A DNA stretch of 6,410 nt, taken from Oceanospirillaceae bacterium (GTDB lineage: Bacteria > Pseudomonadota > Gammaproteobacteria > Pseudomonadales > Balneatricaceae). Below the pieces are notes generated by a model. It had not been told where the DNA came from. It was given only the letters and a program-made list of their open reading frames with translations, and made no database searches. The translations under genes and the position numbers were made by a program. Location: assembly GCA_023954795.1 (NCBI GenBank), contig JAGSHA010000195.1, positions 1 through 6,410 of the forward strand. The letters run 5' to 3'. Each line of letters begins with the position of its first letter. Within the stretch, counting starts at the first letter, position 1. Positions 5,723 to 6,410 of the stretch are shown piece by piece.

Positions 5723-6410
5723 TTAAGCAGGCTCAGCTTCGGTATCAGCGGATACACTTTCAGATTCGCCACGCGCCTGAGCTTCAGCCGCATCGATCTC
5801 TTTCATAATCTTCAGCGGATTATCAGAGTTCAGCAGCTTGCGACCTTCTTCGGTTGGAAATTCCACATCGATATCCACCACGCGGCCATCGCGGCACACG
5901 TTGATGATGGTTTCCATGCAAGAACTCAGCAATGAGTACTTTTCATCCGGTGCCGCAATAATCGTCTGCAATCCCAGATCATCCATAAAGCCCAGGGACG
6001 TGACGGTGTTTTCGGAATCCAGCTTGTTAAAGGCTTCATCAAACACCGCCAGACTCATACCACCGACAGGCTGACCGTCCGCATTCTCACGTAGGCGATA
6101 CGTTGCGCCCTGTGCTGCAGCAATCGCCACATAGAAAGGCACCTGATGCTCACCACCGGAACCAGTTTTGATACGCTGGGTCAGGGTTGTCTTACGATTA
6201 CCGTGCAGATCTTTTACAACCAGCTCGAAGTTGTAGAAGTTACGGTAATCCTGCAACAGGCTACTTTCGCCCTCATCCTTCAGCACGTCATGGATCTTGG
6301 CCAGCGCATCCTGATGGGGTTTATCTTCGTCAAACTTCATATCGAACAGCGAACCCACGTTCGCCTGATCAACACGGGTATAGGCTTCTACCAGCTCCAG
6401 AATATCTTTC
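5723..6410 (-). CDS. SMC/SbcC-like ATPase, C-terminal head domain (MksB/JetC type), 5' end outside window
   Basis: The last 228 residues of a large protein are visible; the frame is open to the window edge. It carries the C-terminal half of an ABC-type ATPase head: the signature SGGEHQVPF (84-92, counted from the first full codon at 6409), Walker B LAVFDEAF (120-127) with D124 and the catalytic E125, the D-loop NKLD (128-131), and a last strand LGLQTIIAAPDEK (145-157). GGEHQVPFYVA followed by FDEAFNKLD is characteristic of the SbcC/MksB/JetC branch (PF13558-like Walker B region). These proteins form ring-like complexes that compact or extrude DNA, either for chromosome segregation (MksBEF) or to cleave invading plasmids (Wadjet JetABCD). 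The C-terminal tail (after about 210) is Ala/Glu/Ser-rich and likely disordered. A GTG at 6358 is only an internal codon, because the upstream residues continue the helix. No JetD/MksG nuclease gene follows on this strand, so this is the last gene of its operon. Confidence 0.88.
   Translation of the reverse strand, partial: KDILELVEAYTRVDQANVGSLFDMKFDEDKPHQDALAKIHDVLKDEGESSLLQDYRNFYNFELVVKDLHGNRKTTLTQRIKTGSGGEHQVPFYVAIAAAQGATYRLRENADGQPVGGMSLAVFDEAFNKLDSENTVTSLGFMDDLGLQTIIAAPDEKYSLLSSCMETIINVCRDGRVVDIDVEFPTEEGRKLLNSDNPLKIMKEIDAAEAQARGESESVSADTEAEPA

Noticed and set aside
5723..6410. A complete short ATPase gene starting at the GTG at 6358
   Set aside because: The frame continues upstream with a plausible helix to the window edge, and the P-loop half of the ATPase head is missing, so this is the end of a longer protein.

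Overview
The window looks like chromosomal DNA of a gammaproteobacterium, probably a marine or halophilic one of the Oceanospirillales/Alteromonadales type. That placement is an inference from the BolA and DUF3422 sequences, the intermediate GC content and the combination of chemotaxis and c-di-GMP genes. I see no tRNA, rRNA, CRISPR array, insertion sequence or phage gene. Every stretch without a gene is shorter than 300 bases.

Layout. (1) 1-356, minus strand: the N-terminal part of an EAL-domain c-di-GMP phosphodiesterase, cut by the window edge. (2) 357-627: a divergent control region with a candidate sigma-70 promoter for the EAL gene, a small inverted repeat in its leader, and a candidate sigma-28 (FliA-like) promoter facing the chemoreceptor gene. 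(3) 628-2609, plus strand: a two-gene unit. It encodes a membrane chemoreceptor signalling protein with no sensory domain, then a single-pass membrane protein with a nitrate-sensing (NIT)-like helical domain. The two genes overlap by 4 nt (ATGA). (4) 2652-2681: a bidirectional terminator. (5) 2724-4403, minus strand: an apparent operon of a DUF3422 membrane protein followed by bolA, behind a recognisable sigma-70-type promoter. (6) 4523-5680: two divergent genes of unknown function, 120 and 243 residues, whose starts are 63 bp apart. (7) 5657-5701: a nested inverted repeat that straddles the stop codon of the 243-residue gene, between convergent genes. (8) 5723-6410, minus strand: the C-terminal ATPase head of an SMC/SbcC-like protein of the MksB/JetC (Wadjet) type, cut at its 5' end. 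It is the last gene of its operon.

How the genes may work together. The best candidate for something unusual is the overlapping pair at 628-2609. It looks like a chemoreceptor split into a signalling subunit and a separate sensor-like subunit, and it stands back to back with a c-di-GMP phosphodiesterase gene. The second point of interest is the MksB/JetC-like ATPase. No toprim nuclease gene (MksG/JetD) follows it, although one often closes such operons. This leaves open whether the locus is a condensin-like segregation system or a plasmid-defence system with its nuclease elsewhere. The DUF3422-bolA region looks like ordinary core genome.
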